DNA of 64,000 bases from Streptomyces hyaluromycini (GTDB taxonomy: Bacteria; Actinomycetota; Actinomycetes; Streptomycetales; Streptomycetaceae). A program made the position numbers and the translations under genes. Shown in pieces: positions 26,158 through 34,247 of this stretch. The stretch's first letter is position 1. Each line of letters opens with the position of its first letter. The notes below the pieces were generated by a model. It worked only from the letters and a program-made list of their open reading frames with translations. It did not search any database and was not told where the DNA came from. Location: positions 1 through 64,000 of the forward strand of contig NZ_BCFL01000030.1 of assembly GCF_002217755.1 (NCBI RefSeq), in the 5' to 3' direction.

Positions 26158-26517
26158 TCAGGGCTCGATGGCGAGGTGTTCGATGAGGTCGTCGCGCAGC
26201 GTGAATTGATAGCGGAGATCGATGGTGCCGCCGGGGAAGTTGCCTTCGAGGTGGTGTGTGGCGATGTAGTGGGCCGGGTCGGTCTCCTGGGCGTTGGTGA
26301 GGTGGATGGTGTAGGTGAATTCGGTGGCGGATCGGTCCAGCCATCGCTCGATCGCGGCGCTGCCCTGGTAGGTGTTGCCGTCGTCGATCACTGTGGCGTC
26401 GTCGGTGAACGTCGTGACCGCGGTGGCGGTGTCGTGGGCGCGGTGCGCTGTGAGGTAGCGGGTGATCACCTCGGGCAGGTCGTCCGGGGTGATGGTCCGG
26501 GGCTGGTTGTCGTGCAT
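26158..26517 (-). CDS. SnoaL-like/NTF2-fold protein
   Basis: A 119-residue single-domain NTF2-like protein: VITRYLTAHRAHDTATAVT (helix 1), FTDDATVIDDGNTYQG (the usual hydrophobic pocket strand) and HLEGNFPGGTIDLRYQF. Small proteins of this type act as isomerases or as partners of oxidoreductases. It ends the likely operon with the SDR gene 25 bases upstream, both read leftwards. Confidence 0.85.
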   Translation of the reverse strand: MHDNQPRTITPDDLPEVITRYLTAHRAHDTATAVTTFTDDATVIDDGNTYQGSAAIERWLDRSATEFTYTIHLTNAQETDPAHYIATHHLEGNFPGGTIDLRYQFTLRDDLIEHLAIEP

Positions 26518-26542
26518 GACGCTCCTGATGGTGGCGGCGGGT

Positions 26543-27328
26543 TCAGACGGTGGGGGTGGTGCCGCCGTCGATGACGTGTTCGGCGCCGACGATGGCCGAG
26601 GCGCGGTCGGAAACGAGGAAGGCGACGAGTTCGGCGACCTCCTCGGGCCGGTTGGGACGGCCGAGCGGGATGCCTCCCAGGGAGTCCATGAGCCGGCCCA
26701 GCGCTGCTTCCTGGCTGATGCCGGCGTCGTGGGCGATCCGGGCGACGAGGTTGTCGGCGGCCGAGGTCTGGACGAAGCCGGGCGAGACGGTGTTGACGCG
26801 GACGCCGTGCGGGGCGACCTGGTTGGCCAGGCCCTTGCTGTACGTGGTCAGAGCGGCCTTGGCGGCGGCGTAGGCCAGGGTGCCGTTCCACAGCGGCATG
26901 CGGCGCTGGATCGAGGTGACGTGCACGACCACGCCCTTGCCCGTGGCGATCATGTGCGGGAGGAGTGCGCGGTCCAGGCGGACGGCGGCCAGCAGGTTCG
27001 TGTTCAGCTCCCTGGCCCAGTCGTCCTCGCCGAGCGCGGCGAATCCTCCTGCCGGTGCCTCGGAGCCGCCGAGGGTGTTGACCAGGATATCGACGCCTCC
27101 CACGCGGGCGTCCACCTCGGAGGCGACGTGGGCGGCGCCCTGGGCGGTGGACAGGTCGGCGGTGATGAACGTCTTCTCCTCGACGTCGTCGGGGCGGCTG
27201 CGGGCGGTGACCAGCACGGTCGCGCCGGCCTGGGCGAGCCGTCGGGCGATCGCGGCTCCGGTGCCCTTGGTGCCGCCGGTGACCAGAGCGCGTCGGCCTT
27301 CGAGGGATTCGCTGATGGATGTGGTCAC
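26543..27328 (-). CDS. Short-chain dehydrogenase/reductase
   Basis: A 261-residue classical SDR: cofactor motif ALVTGGTKGTGAAIARRLA (Gly-rich, basic side), NTLGG, and the catalytic Ser in HVTSIQRR, Tyr and Lys in AYAAAKAALTTYSK, then SPGFVQT. It starts with GTG, GGAG seven bases upstream. The substrate is unknown. It is divergent from the HxlR regulator at 27437 across a 9-bp inverted repeat and followed by the SnoaL-like gene. Confidence 0.92.
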   Translation of the reverse strand: MTTSISESLEGRRALVTGGTKGTGAAIARRLAQAGATVLVTARSRPDDVEEKTFITADLSTAQGAAHVASEVDARVGGVDILVNTLGGSEAPAGGFAALGEDDWARELNTNLLAAVRLDRALLPHMIATGKGVVVHVTSIQRRMPLWNGTLAYAAAKAALTTYSKGLANQVAPHGVRVNTVSPGFVQTSAADNLVARIAHDAGISQEAALGRLMDSLGGIPLGRPNRPEEVAELVAFLVSDRASAIVGAEHVIDGGTTPTV

Positions 27329-27378
27329 GTTGTGCTCCGTTTCCGGGGGCAGGTATGCGGGGCGCCGCTCCCGTCCTG

Positions 27379-27417
27379 ACTGCTAAAATAGAACCTACTA
27401 ACTTCGACTTTAGCAGT
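27379..27417. promoter_or_regulatory. Inverted repeat ACTGCTAAA...TTTAGCAGT, probable HxlR operator
   Basis: Perfect 9-bp arms (27379-27387 and 27409-27417) separated by 21 bases in the AT-rich divergent gap between the SDR and the HxlR gene. The geometry suits a dimeric winged-helix regulator acting on both promoters. Confidence 0.7.
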
Positions 27418-27436
27418 AACTGAGGGGATGGTCGCC

Positions 27437-27946
27437 GTGGCAAGCCGGATCAGGCTGGAGGACCGGGAGTGCCCGCTGTCCACGACGGTGGAACACGTCG
27501 GCGAGTGGTGGACACTGCTGATCCTCCACGACGCCTTCGACGGCTACACCCGCTTCGACCAGTTCCAGGAGAGCCTGGGCATCTCCTCCAGCATGCTCAC
27601 CACCCGGCTGAAGACCCTGGTCGCGGACGGTCTGCTGGAGCGCCGGCCCTACCAGACCAGCCCCGTCCGGCACGAGTACGTACTCACCGAACTCGGGCGC
27701 TCGCTGCGCCCGGTGATCGTCGCCCTGGCCGCGTGGGGCAATGCCCGCCTCACGCCGACAGAGCGCAGCATGATCCTTGTCGACGCGCACAGCGGCGAGG
27801 AGGTCGAGCCCGTCGTCGTCGACGCCAAAACCGGCCGCCGACTCGACGACAGCGCCGCCTACGTCTTCACCGCGGGCCCCGCAGCCAGCGACGCGATGCG
27901 CAGCCGCTACGCGGCACGGCCTGCCATTCCCGCGGAAGAGGCGTAA
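27437..27946 (+). CDS. HxlR-family transcriptional regulator
   Basis: A 169-residue HxlR-type winged helix: the N-terminal Cys (DRECPLSTTVEHVGEWWTLL), recognition helix GISSSMLTTRLKTLV, and wing RRPYQTSPVRHEYVLTELG. The Cys near the N-terminus is the redox/aldehyde-sensing residue in several relatives. GTG at 27437 is preferred because GAGGGG lies nine bases before it; the ATG at 27428 would abut that site directly. The C-terminal 60 residues are longer than the core family. It probably controls the divergent SDR operon. Confidence 0.88.
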   Translation: MASRIRLEDRECPLSTTVEHVGEWWTLLILHDAFDGYTRFDQFQESLGISSSMLTTRLKTLVADGLLERRPYQTSPVRHEYVLTELGRSLRPVIVALAAWGNARLTPTERSMILVDAHSGEEVEPVVVDAKTGRRLDDSAAYVFTAGPAASDAMRSRYAARPAIPAEEA

Positions 27947-28187
27947 GTCCGCCCGTAAGAGCCTCGTACGGCCTTGAGCAGGGCCGCGAGCACGGGCTGC
28001 ACCTGACCAGCCTCGCGGCACCGGCTTGTCGCCGGCGTGATACCTGCCAGCCCTCCCCGGTCGTTGAGAACTGGATCAAGTGAGGCGAGGAGCAATACCG
28101 GTCGTTTCCACGGCTCTGTCCGCAGTTTCGTGAATCCCCAGGTCAGGGAGGTGAGCGAGGGATCGTTTCGGCATAGTATGTCCCGGC

Positions 28188-28760
28188 ATGGCGAGCAAGA
28201 CGGTCGGGGCTGTGCTGTTTCCCGGTATCGATGTGAGAGTGGAGCGCGTCAGCGACTCCTCTGACGTCCTCGTGGTGGAGGCTGTGTCCACGGCTCGCCC
28301 GGGCCGGTGCCCGGGCTGCGGGAAACAGGCGTGGCGCATACATAGCACGTATCAACGAGCCCTGAATGAAAGGCCGTTGGGGCCTCGCCGGGTCATAGTC
28401 CGGCTGTGGGTCCGCCGGTACTTCTGTGATCGGAAGAGTTGTTACCGCAAGACGTTCGTCGAGCAGGTGCCGGGATTGTCCGAGCGGCACCGCCACTCCA
28501 GCACCGGGCTGACAGGGCGGCTGCGGTCGATCGCGGTGGAACTGGGCGGCCGTCCGGCCGCGCGGTTGTGCCGCCGACTGCGGCTGGTCGCGGGCCGGAC
28601 CCGGCTGCTCAGGCTGTTGACGGCGCCGGCGGTTCCGGATCGTGCGCCGCGAGTGCTGGGGGTGGATGAGTTCGCCTTCCGTAAGGGCTGCACCTCGGCC
28701 CGCGTGAGGGTGTGCTCGATGCTGTCGACGGCTTCGCGGGCGGCTTGCCGGGTGAGGTGA
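28188..28760 (+). pseudogene. ISL3-family transposase, truncated
   Basis: The first 165 residues are an ISL3 transposase: zinc-finger CPGCGKQAWRIHSTYQRAL, RYFCDRKSCYRKTFVEQVPG, the helix-turn-helix region, and the first catalytic Asp in LGVDEFAFRKGC. Just after it the protein runs into unrelated sequence and stops; the second Asp, Glu and the C-terminal half (over 300 residues) are missing. A possible left end begins near 28112. Confidence 0.87.
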
Positions 28761-28894
28761 CTGTCGACGGACGGGAGCGGCCCTGACACCGTCGGGCCGT
28801 ACGAGTACCGCCGGACGGTGCGGGCCCGGAGAGCCTGCTGGAGAGCAGCACCACCACTGCCCCCACTGCTGAACGGCGCGTAGCGTGTCGAGGC

Positions 28895-29449
28895 ATGACG
28901 CTGCTGCCGGACCTGCCGCAGAACACGGCGCTGCTCGACCTGCTGCGGCGGCAGGGCGTTCCGCGGGAGAGCCGTGCCTACGCCTACGAGGGGTGGGAGC
29001 TGCATACCCACCCCGATCTGGTCGAGAGACTTGGGGACCTTGCTCCCCAGTGGCCCGTCCTGGCGACGTTCGGGGTGCCGGTGCTTGCAGCCAAGGGCAT
29101 CGCCGCGGTCGTCGCCTTGGGCACGCGCATGCTGCTGGTGCGCCTTCCCGAAGCGCCGGCCGAGCCCCTGGAGCCCGCGGGGCCCTGCCCGCCCCTGACG
29201 GATCCGGGCCAGGGTTGGTACTCGGTCTGCCCCTGGCAGAGCGAGCTTCCCTCGACGGAGTCCCAGCGCCTGTTGTCGCTTCTGGTCCAGCATGCGCTCT
29301 CGTATGCGGCGAGTCTGTCGGAGGACGACAGCATCGACTGGCAGGGGCGCCCGGTGCAGGCCTCCGGGCAGGCGCAGGGCAAGGCCAAGGTCAGCCGCCC
29401 CGGCAGGGACAAGGGCAGGCGGCAGGGCCGACGCGGACGACGGCGCTAG
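28895..29449 (+). CDS. Uncharacterised protein
   Basis: A 184-residue protein starting MTLLPDLPQNTALLDLLRRQ. Residues 20-85 are a mixed alpha/beta region (YAYEGWELHTHPDLVERLGD), 90-150 carry WYSVCPWQSELP and a helix, and the last 35 residues are a basic tail rich in Gly, Arg, Lys and Gln. I do not recognise the family. No signal or membrane segment is seen. Codon use is like the neighbours. The basic tail suggests nucleic-acid contact, but this is only a guess. Confidence 0.55.
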   Translation: MTLLPDLPQNTALLDLLRRQGVPRESRAYAYEGWELHTHPDLVERLGDLAPQWPVLATFGVPVLAAKGIAAVVALGTRMLLVRLPEAPAEPLEPAGPCPPLTDPGQGWYSVCPWQSELPSTESQRLLSLLVQHALSYAASLSEDDSIDWQGRPVQASGQAQGKAKVSRPGRDKGRRQGRRGRRR

Positions 29450-29730
29450 TGTGCGGAGCGAGTCCTGATCAGCGGGTCGCCCCTGGTGAGGTCTTTGATC
29501 CGGATCGGCAGACACGGCCCGATGAACTCCCGCTCCTCGTTCGTCAGTTGCCCTCACGTCACGGAAAACGATCTACCGGATCAGGACTCGGGCCTGTCCG
29601 ACGGATCACGCGAGTTGGCGGGTTTTCGGGGTCAGGGCGGTGAAGGTTCGGGTGCTGTAGGTTGCGGTTGCGGTTGCGGATGCCGCGATCTGCGGTACAG
29701 GTCAGTCCGCGTCCGTGGCCGCAGATTCAG

Positions 29731-30075
29731 CCGTGGGCGGGCGCGCGGGGCGCGCTCCTGTTCCATGCCTGCATCCCCGTCTCGGAGTTCGGTGCGGCAT
29801 GGCCTGACGGTGTGCCGGTGCAGGTGCATGCGAAGGAAGCCGATCCGTTCTTCGCCGAGGACATCGACGCAGCCCGCGCGCTCGTCTCCGACTGCGCTGA
29901 TGCGGAGATGTTCCTGTATCCCGGAGACCAGCACCTGTTCGCGGACCATTCGTTGTCGTCCTACGACCCGGACGCTGCCAAGCTCCTGCCCCGGCGGGCG
30001 ATCGAGTTCCTCGGCTTGCGCCAGCCGGTGGGCCTGCCGCCGCTGCTGCCACGGCGTAGGCGGTGGGCCCGCTGA
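29731..30075 (+). pseudogene. Dienelactone hydrolase-family C-terminal fragment
   Basis: Starting at QPWAGARGALLFHACIP the frame matches the C-terminal half of a dienelactone hydrolase: VPVQVHAKEADPFFAEDI contains the catalytic Asp region and LYPGDQHLFADHSL the catalytic His. The N-terminal half with the nucleophile Cys is missing, and the codons before QPW are not family-like. The preceding 280 bases (29450-29730) hold nothing recognised. Confidence 0.75.
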
Positions 30076-30227
30076 TCACGGCGTCCGGGGACGGACGGTG
30101 TGCTTGAGCTGTCGATGCGGCAGGTAACGGCGGTTGCGCGTGGCGAGTGCGCTTCGTCGCCGCTGAGACGGTCCGGCCGGGGCACGCGAAGGCGGTCGGG
30201 AACCGGGATCATCTGTGAGGGACGGCC

Positions 30228-30809
30228 TTAGCCGCGCGGGGCGACGAGAGGCAGGACGATGGTGTCCAGGATCTCCTCGATCACGCTGGGGGGCACCGCC
30301 TCATGGGTCTGTGTGAGTTCGAGGCTGACGAGATCGAGCGGCAGGTCCCGGATGCGCGGCGTGAGGGCGGCCGGGTCGACTTCTCCCCGCGCGGCGGCGC
30401 GGTCCCAGATGTCCTGGGTGCCGAGGGCCTGGTAGATCCGCTGTCGCAACTGCTGCGCGAGATCTTGGTTCTCCTCGGCCGGTCCGCCGAAACGCGACCC
30501 GAAGACGGCCAGAATCTCCGCTCTCTTGTCGGACTTGCTCACCAGGTAGGCCAGGAGGTCTCCGCGCAGCGTGCCAGTGTCAGGGACGGGCGGCCTGTTG
30601 TGGTCGATCCAGTGCAGGACGGCCGCAGCAAACAGCTCCTGCCGGCTTCCCCAGCGCCGGGCGATCACGGGGCGGCTGGTCCGGGCGCGTTCGGCCACCG
30701 CTTCCATGGTCAGCCTTTCGTAGCCGTTCTCCATCAACTCGTCCCACGCGGCTGCGAGTAGCGCACTTTCGAGTGCTGCTCCGCGGCGACGGGTCTGCCG
30801 GTCGGTCAC
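30228..30809 (-). CDS. TetR-family transcriptional regulator
   Basis: A 193-residue repressor. The N-terminal helix-turn-helix is LTMEAVAERARTSRPVIARR, and a C-terminal ligand-binding helical domain follows (AYLVSKSDKRAEILAVFG). It is divergent from the aldo/keto reductase at 31034; the 224-base gap carries CATCGATG (30825-30832) and two TGCATCT half-sites near 30833 and 30890, which could be its operator. Probably controls the reductase operon. Confidence 0.88.
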   Translation of the reverse strand: MTDRQTRRRGAALESALLAAAWDELMENGYERLTMEAVAERARTSRPVIARRWGSRQELFAAAVLHWIDHNRPPVPDTGTLRGDLLAYLVSKSDKRAEILAVFGSRFGGPAEENQDLAQQLRQRIYQALGTQDIWDRAAARGEVDPAALTPRIRDLPLDLVSLELTQTHEAVPPSVIEEILDTIVLPLVAPRG

Positions 30810-31033
30810 GACCCCTCCATAAGATCCATCGATGCATCTAATTGACGAGGGTGCCCTCTCTGCATAGAGTGCACACGTGCATCTTATGTGACTGAGGTGC
30901 GATCGCGGCCGTCGCGGCGGCGGACCGTCGCAAGGCTCCCACCGCGAGCGCGCGGATCACCTGATACACCGGCGGCCTCGCCGGCGGCTCGGCCGTCCGA
31001 AACCCTCCCCCTGTAGGGAACCGAAGGGACTGC

Positions 31034-31882
31034 ATGACCAGCGAATTCCGCCTCGGCGGCGACCTCCCCGTCAACCGTCTGGGGTTCGGTGCGATGCGCC
31101 TGCCGTCCCGGAGCGGCATGGGCGGCGAGCCCCGCGACCTCGAAACCGGCCGTGCGGTGCTCCGCCGTGCCCTTGAGCTCGGCGTCGACCACATCGACAC
31201 CGCCGACTTCTACCGCAGCGGCGACCATACGGCGCACGCCAACACGCTCATCCGCGAGGCCCTTCACCCCTACCCGGACGGCCTGGTCATCGCGACCAAG
31301 GTCGGCCCGCTCATCAGGCCCGACGGCTCTTCCGCCGGCGCGCCCGGCGACATGCGTGCCCTGGTGGAAGAGAACCTCACCGGTCTCGGCATCGACCGTC
31401 TCGACCTGGTCTACCTGCGCGTGGGGCACATGGAGCCCCCGCACGGCGAGTCCGTCGCGGCCCGTTTCGAGGCGCTCGCCGAACTGCGCGAAGAGGGCCT
31501 CATCCGTCACCTCGGGCTGAGCAACGTCGACATCCGGCACCTCGCCGAGGCCCGCGCCATCGCCCCGGTCGCGGCAGTCCAGAACCAGTACCACGCCGCG
31601 CACCGCGCCGACGTGGAGATGCTGGCCGCCTGCGAGGAGGCGGGCATCGCCTTCGCGCCCTTCTTCCCCCTCGGCGGCGGACGCGAGCCCGACGACGACC
31701 GCCTGGCCAAGGTCGCCGCCCGGCACCGGGCCACCGTCGCCCAAATCGGACTGGCCTGGCTGCTGGCCTCCTCGCCGGTCACTCTCGCCATTCCCGGCAC
31801 CGGCTCGGTCCGTCATCTGGAGGAGAACATGGCCACCGGATCGGTCGCGCTCTCGGACGAGGACCTCGCCGACCTTGCCTGA
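31034..31882 (+). CDS. Aldo/keto reductase
   Basis: A 282-residue (beta/alpha)8 reductase. The catalytic tetrad is visible: Asp and Tyr in HIDTADFY, Lys in VIATKVG, His in YLRVGHM. The NADPH-binding end reads IPGTGSVRHLEENM. GAAGGGA lies before the ATG. It precedes an NAD(P)-binding epimerase-like gene by 51 bases. The physiological aldehyde is unknown. Confidence 0.93.
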   Translation: MTSEFRLGGDLPVNRLGFGAMRLPSRSGMGGEPRDLETGRAVLRRALELGVDHIDTADFYRSGDHTAHANTLIREALHPYPDGLVIATKVGPLIRPDGSSAGAPGDMRALVEENLTGLGIDRLDLVYLRVGHMEPPHGESVAARFEALAELREEGLIRHLGLSNVDIRHLAEARAIAPVAAVQNQYHAAHRADVEMLAACEEAGIAFAPFFPLGGGREPDDDRLAKVAARHRATVAQIGLAWLLASSPVTLAIPGTGSVRHLEENMATGSVALSDEDLADLA

Positions 31883-31933
31883 CCAACACGACGCCCAGCG
31901 TGCCGATCACGCACCACGAAAGGTCTCTCTGCC

Positions 31934-32569
31934 ATGAAGCTGCTCGTCCTTGGAGCGACCGGACTCACCGGTCGCCATGTCGTCGACGCGGCCCTGCGGT
32001 CCGGCGACTCGGTCACGGCGTTCGTCCGCAACCCGGCGGCACTGGCCGATCTGGCCGACCGCGTCACGCTCGCCACCGGAGACGCCACCTCGCTCCAGGA
32101 TCTCTCCGCCGCCCTGCCTGGTCATGACGCAGTCATCTCCGCCCTCGGCGCAGGCAACTCCCTGACTTCGGTACGCGCCGACGACCTCTTCACGCGCTCC
32201 TCCACGGCCCTTGTCGCCGCGGCCGAGGAAACCGGTGTCTCGCGCCTGGTCTGGCTGTCGTCGTTCGGCGTGGGCCACACCCTCGCCTGGTCGAGCATCC
32301 CGCAGAAGGTGATCTACCGCACGCTCCTGCGAAACATCTACGCCAACAAGGCAATAGCCGACGAAAGCATACGCTCCAGCGGGCTGGACTGGACCATCGT
32401 CCTCCCGACCCGGCTGACCAACGACCCCGCCAAGGGCACGTACGGCGTGGGCGACAGACTGCCGATGAAGGGCAACCCGACGATCAGCCGGGCGGACGTG
32501 GCGGCATTCATGCACAAGGTGGTCCGCGGCGGCGAGTGGACCCACCGCAGCCCCGTGATCAGCGACTGA
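31934..32569 (+). CDS. NAD(P)-binding oxidoreductase, atypical SDR
   Basis: A 211-residue NAD(P)H-binding protein of the NmrA/YwnB type: LVLGATGLTGRHVVDAAL nucleotide site, then VISALGAGNS, RLVWLSSFGVGHT and the SGLDWTIVLPTRLT block. GAAAGG precedes the ATG. Cotranscribed with the aldo/keto reductase. The role could be redox sensing or reduction of a carbonyl compound. Confidence 0.88.
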   Translation: MKLLVLGATGLTGRHVVDAALRSGDSVTAFVRNPAALADLADRVTLATGDATSLQDLSAALPGHDAVISALGAGNSLTSVRADDLFTRSSTALVAAAEETGVSRLVWLSSFGVGHTLAWSSIPQKVIYRTLLRNIYANKAIADESIRSSGLDWTIVLPTRLTNDPAKGTYGVGDRLPMKGNPTISRADVAAFMHKVVRGGEWTHRSPVISD

Positions 32570-32618
32570 CACCCTCCCCCTCCATCCCGTTCCCGGGCAC
32601 GTCGGCACCCGGCTCCGG

Positions 32619-33227
32619 TCAGTGAGTGCCGGGCTCCTCGTAGGGGATGCGGTTCAGGTGCAGAACCTCGCCCAGGGTGCCCCATTCGTCGGCGCCGAGT
32701 TTGGTCAGCGGACGCAGCAACTCGCTGCCGGGCCGCCCGTCGGCGAGGCAGTTCTCGTCGACGGCGGCATGCAGTACCCGCCCGAAGACCAGCGTGGAGT
32801 TGCCCATGCGCAGCGTGGTGTGGGAACGGCACTCCAGAACCACATGGGAGGCGGCGACTCTGGAGGGACGCACACACTTGCTGGGCTCGCGATCGATGCC
32901 CGCGGTGTCGAATTCGCTCACCGAACGGGGGAAGTCGGTGGCGGTCGCGTTGATCAGCCGCAGCAGCGGTTCGGACGAGAAGTTGACGACGAACTCCCCG
33001 GTGTCCTCGACGTTCCGCAGGGAGTCCTTCCGGCCGATCGAGGTGAACTGGACGATCGGGGGATCGGTGCTGGCGATGCTGAAGAAGGAGTGCGGGGCCA
33101 GGTTCTCGGTACGTCCGTCCGGTGTGATCGTGGAGACCCAGGCGATCGGCCGCGGGATGACGACCGACGTCAGGAACCTGTAGAAATCCGCGCTGCTCAT
33201 CGCCTCAGGGTCGTATTCCAGACGCAT
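32619..33227 (-). CDS. Flavin reductase-like FMN-binding protein
   Basis: A 202-residue split-barrel flavoprotein: SVVIPRPIAWVSTITPDG, then NLAPHSFFSIASTDPPIV (FMN phosphate-binding) and SLRNVEDTGEFVVNFSSE. Members reduce FMN for monooxygenases or bind flavin only. It is read leftwards and convergent with the gene at 31934; nine bases upstream lies the end of a broken SDR. Confidence 0.9.
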   Translation of the reverse strand: MRLEYDPEAMSSADFYRFLTSVVIPRPIAWVSTITPDGRTENLAPHSFFSIASTDPPIVQFTSIGRKDSLRNVEDTGEFVVNFSSEPLLRLINATATDFPRSVSEFDTAGIDREPSKCVRPSRVAASHVVLECRSHTTLRMGNSTLVFGRVLHAAVDENCLADGRPGSELLRPLTKLGADEWGTLGEVLHLNRIPYEEPGTH

Positions 33228-33236
33228 GGTGGCCTC

Positions 33237-33352
33237 TCAGGTGCTGTTGCGGCCGAGGCTCGCGCCGCCGTCGACGCGGAGGATCCGGCCGGTGATGAAA
33301 CCCGCGTTCTCGGAGAGTAGGAAAGCGATGGCGGCTGCCGGCACCGAGCCGT
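33237..33352 (-). pseudogene. SDR C-terminal scrap
   Basis: About 36 codons read AAAIAFLLSENAGFITGRIL then RVDGGASLGRNST and stop: the canonical C-terminal motif of a short-chain dehydrogenase. Everything before it is lost; the break lies near 33352. It stops nine bases before the flavin reductase, so it was once the first gene of that operon. The stretch 33353-33526 holds nothing recognised. Confidence 0.82.
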
Positions 33353-33526
33353 CCCGGCGGAGCGCTCGGTGGAGCGCGGAGGCTGTGGATCAAGATGATC
33401 GGGTGTCAGGAGCTGTTCGCAGCGTTCCCCTCTCTTTGCGGGGCTTTCATGTCCCATGTTCCTCGGCCGCGTGGCATCCGCGCTCGCGTCGCATGACTGC
33501 GAGGCGCGGCCGGTCGGACCGGTGCT

Positions 33527-34165
33527 TCACATCGCCGGTTCGGCCGGCCGTGAGGGAGCGGGCAGCCCGCGGCTGACCAGGTCCACGGCCTCGGACACCA
33601 GGGTGACCACCTCCGGTCCGGAGTCCGGTTGCCAGCAGCTGATGGCGGCCTGCAGTGCCGCGAAGACCGCGGCCGCGGTCGTCCGTACGTAGAGGTGGCA
33701 CTCCGGCAGGCCGGTGCGGGCCGCCACCGCCCGCGTCACCGCGTCCTCCACGGTGCGATTGGTCAGCATGATCCGTGGCAGCAGCTCGGGACGCTCGCGC
33801 AGCAGCAGCACGCGCTCCAGCCAGATCCTGCCGGTGGCGAGCTCGCTGAGGCGATCCACGAACACGGCCCTGATCGCCTCCGGCGGGGTTTCCTCCGGAG
33901 GGCGGGCGGTGATCCGCTGCTCGATCAGCGCGGGTGCCCCCTCCTCCAGCATGAAGGCGGCCTCGTCCTTGGTGGCGAAGTAGTTGAAGAAGGTGCGCGG
34001 AGAGACTCCGGCCTCGGCGCAGATGCTCTCCACCGTGACGGCTTCCGGGCCATGGCGGCGGAAGAGGGCCACCGCGGCGCTCTGCAGTGCTCGGTGCGTC
34101 GCTCGCTTCTTGCGTTCGCGCAGCCCGTCGGGGCGGTCGCTCGCCATCTGCCCGTTGCTCTCCAT
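33527..34165 (-). CDS. TetR-family transcriptional regulator
   Basis: A 212-residue repressor with helix-turn-helix VTVESICAEAGVSPRTFFNYF and a C-terminal domain with LPECHLYVRTTAAAVFAAL. The ATG at 34165 (MESNGQM) is taken; one at 34147 is also possible. A 24-bp palindrome lies 44 bases upstream, shared with the divergent membrane protein at 34248. The frame on this strand also runs open to 34795, but that part is antisense to the membrane protein. Confidence 0.88.
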   Translation of the reverse strand: MESNGQMASDRPDGLRERKKRATHRALQSAAVALFRRHGPEAVTVESICAEAGVSPRTFFNYFATKDEAAFMLEEGAPALIEQRITARPPEETPPEAIRAVFVDRLSELATGRIWLERVLLLRERPELLPRIMLTNRTVEDAVTRAVAARTGLPECHLYVRTTAAAVFAALQAAISCWQPDSGPEVVTLVSEAVDLVSRGLPAPSRPAEPAM

Positions 34166-34208
34166 CTGCTCGTCGGACCCTTGTGGGCCGGCGCCCCAGC
34201 AATTGCTA

Positions 34209-34232
34209 CAGTACTGCAAAAATGCAGTACTG
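34209..34232. promoter_or_regulatory. TetR-type operator CAGTACTGCA-AAAA-TGCAGTACTG
   Basis: A perfect inverted repeat with 10-bp arms (34209-34218, 34223-34232) around AAAA; the right arm extends as the palindrome TGCAGTACTGCA (34223-34234). It lies between the TetR gene and the membrane protein start 16 bases on, so binding would block the latter. Among the clearest operators in the window. Confidence 0.88.
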
Positions 34233-34247
34233 CAAGTATCTAGGACG

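Noticed and set aside
28442..29557. 371-residue reverse open frame across the ISL3 remnant and the gene at 28895
   Set aside because: Part of it (DSHLTRQAAREAVDSIEH) looks protein-like, but the frame is antisense to supported sequence and has no recognised family.
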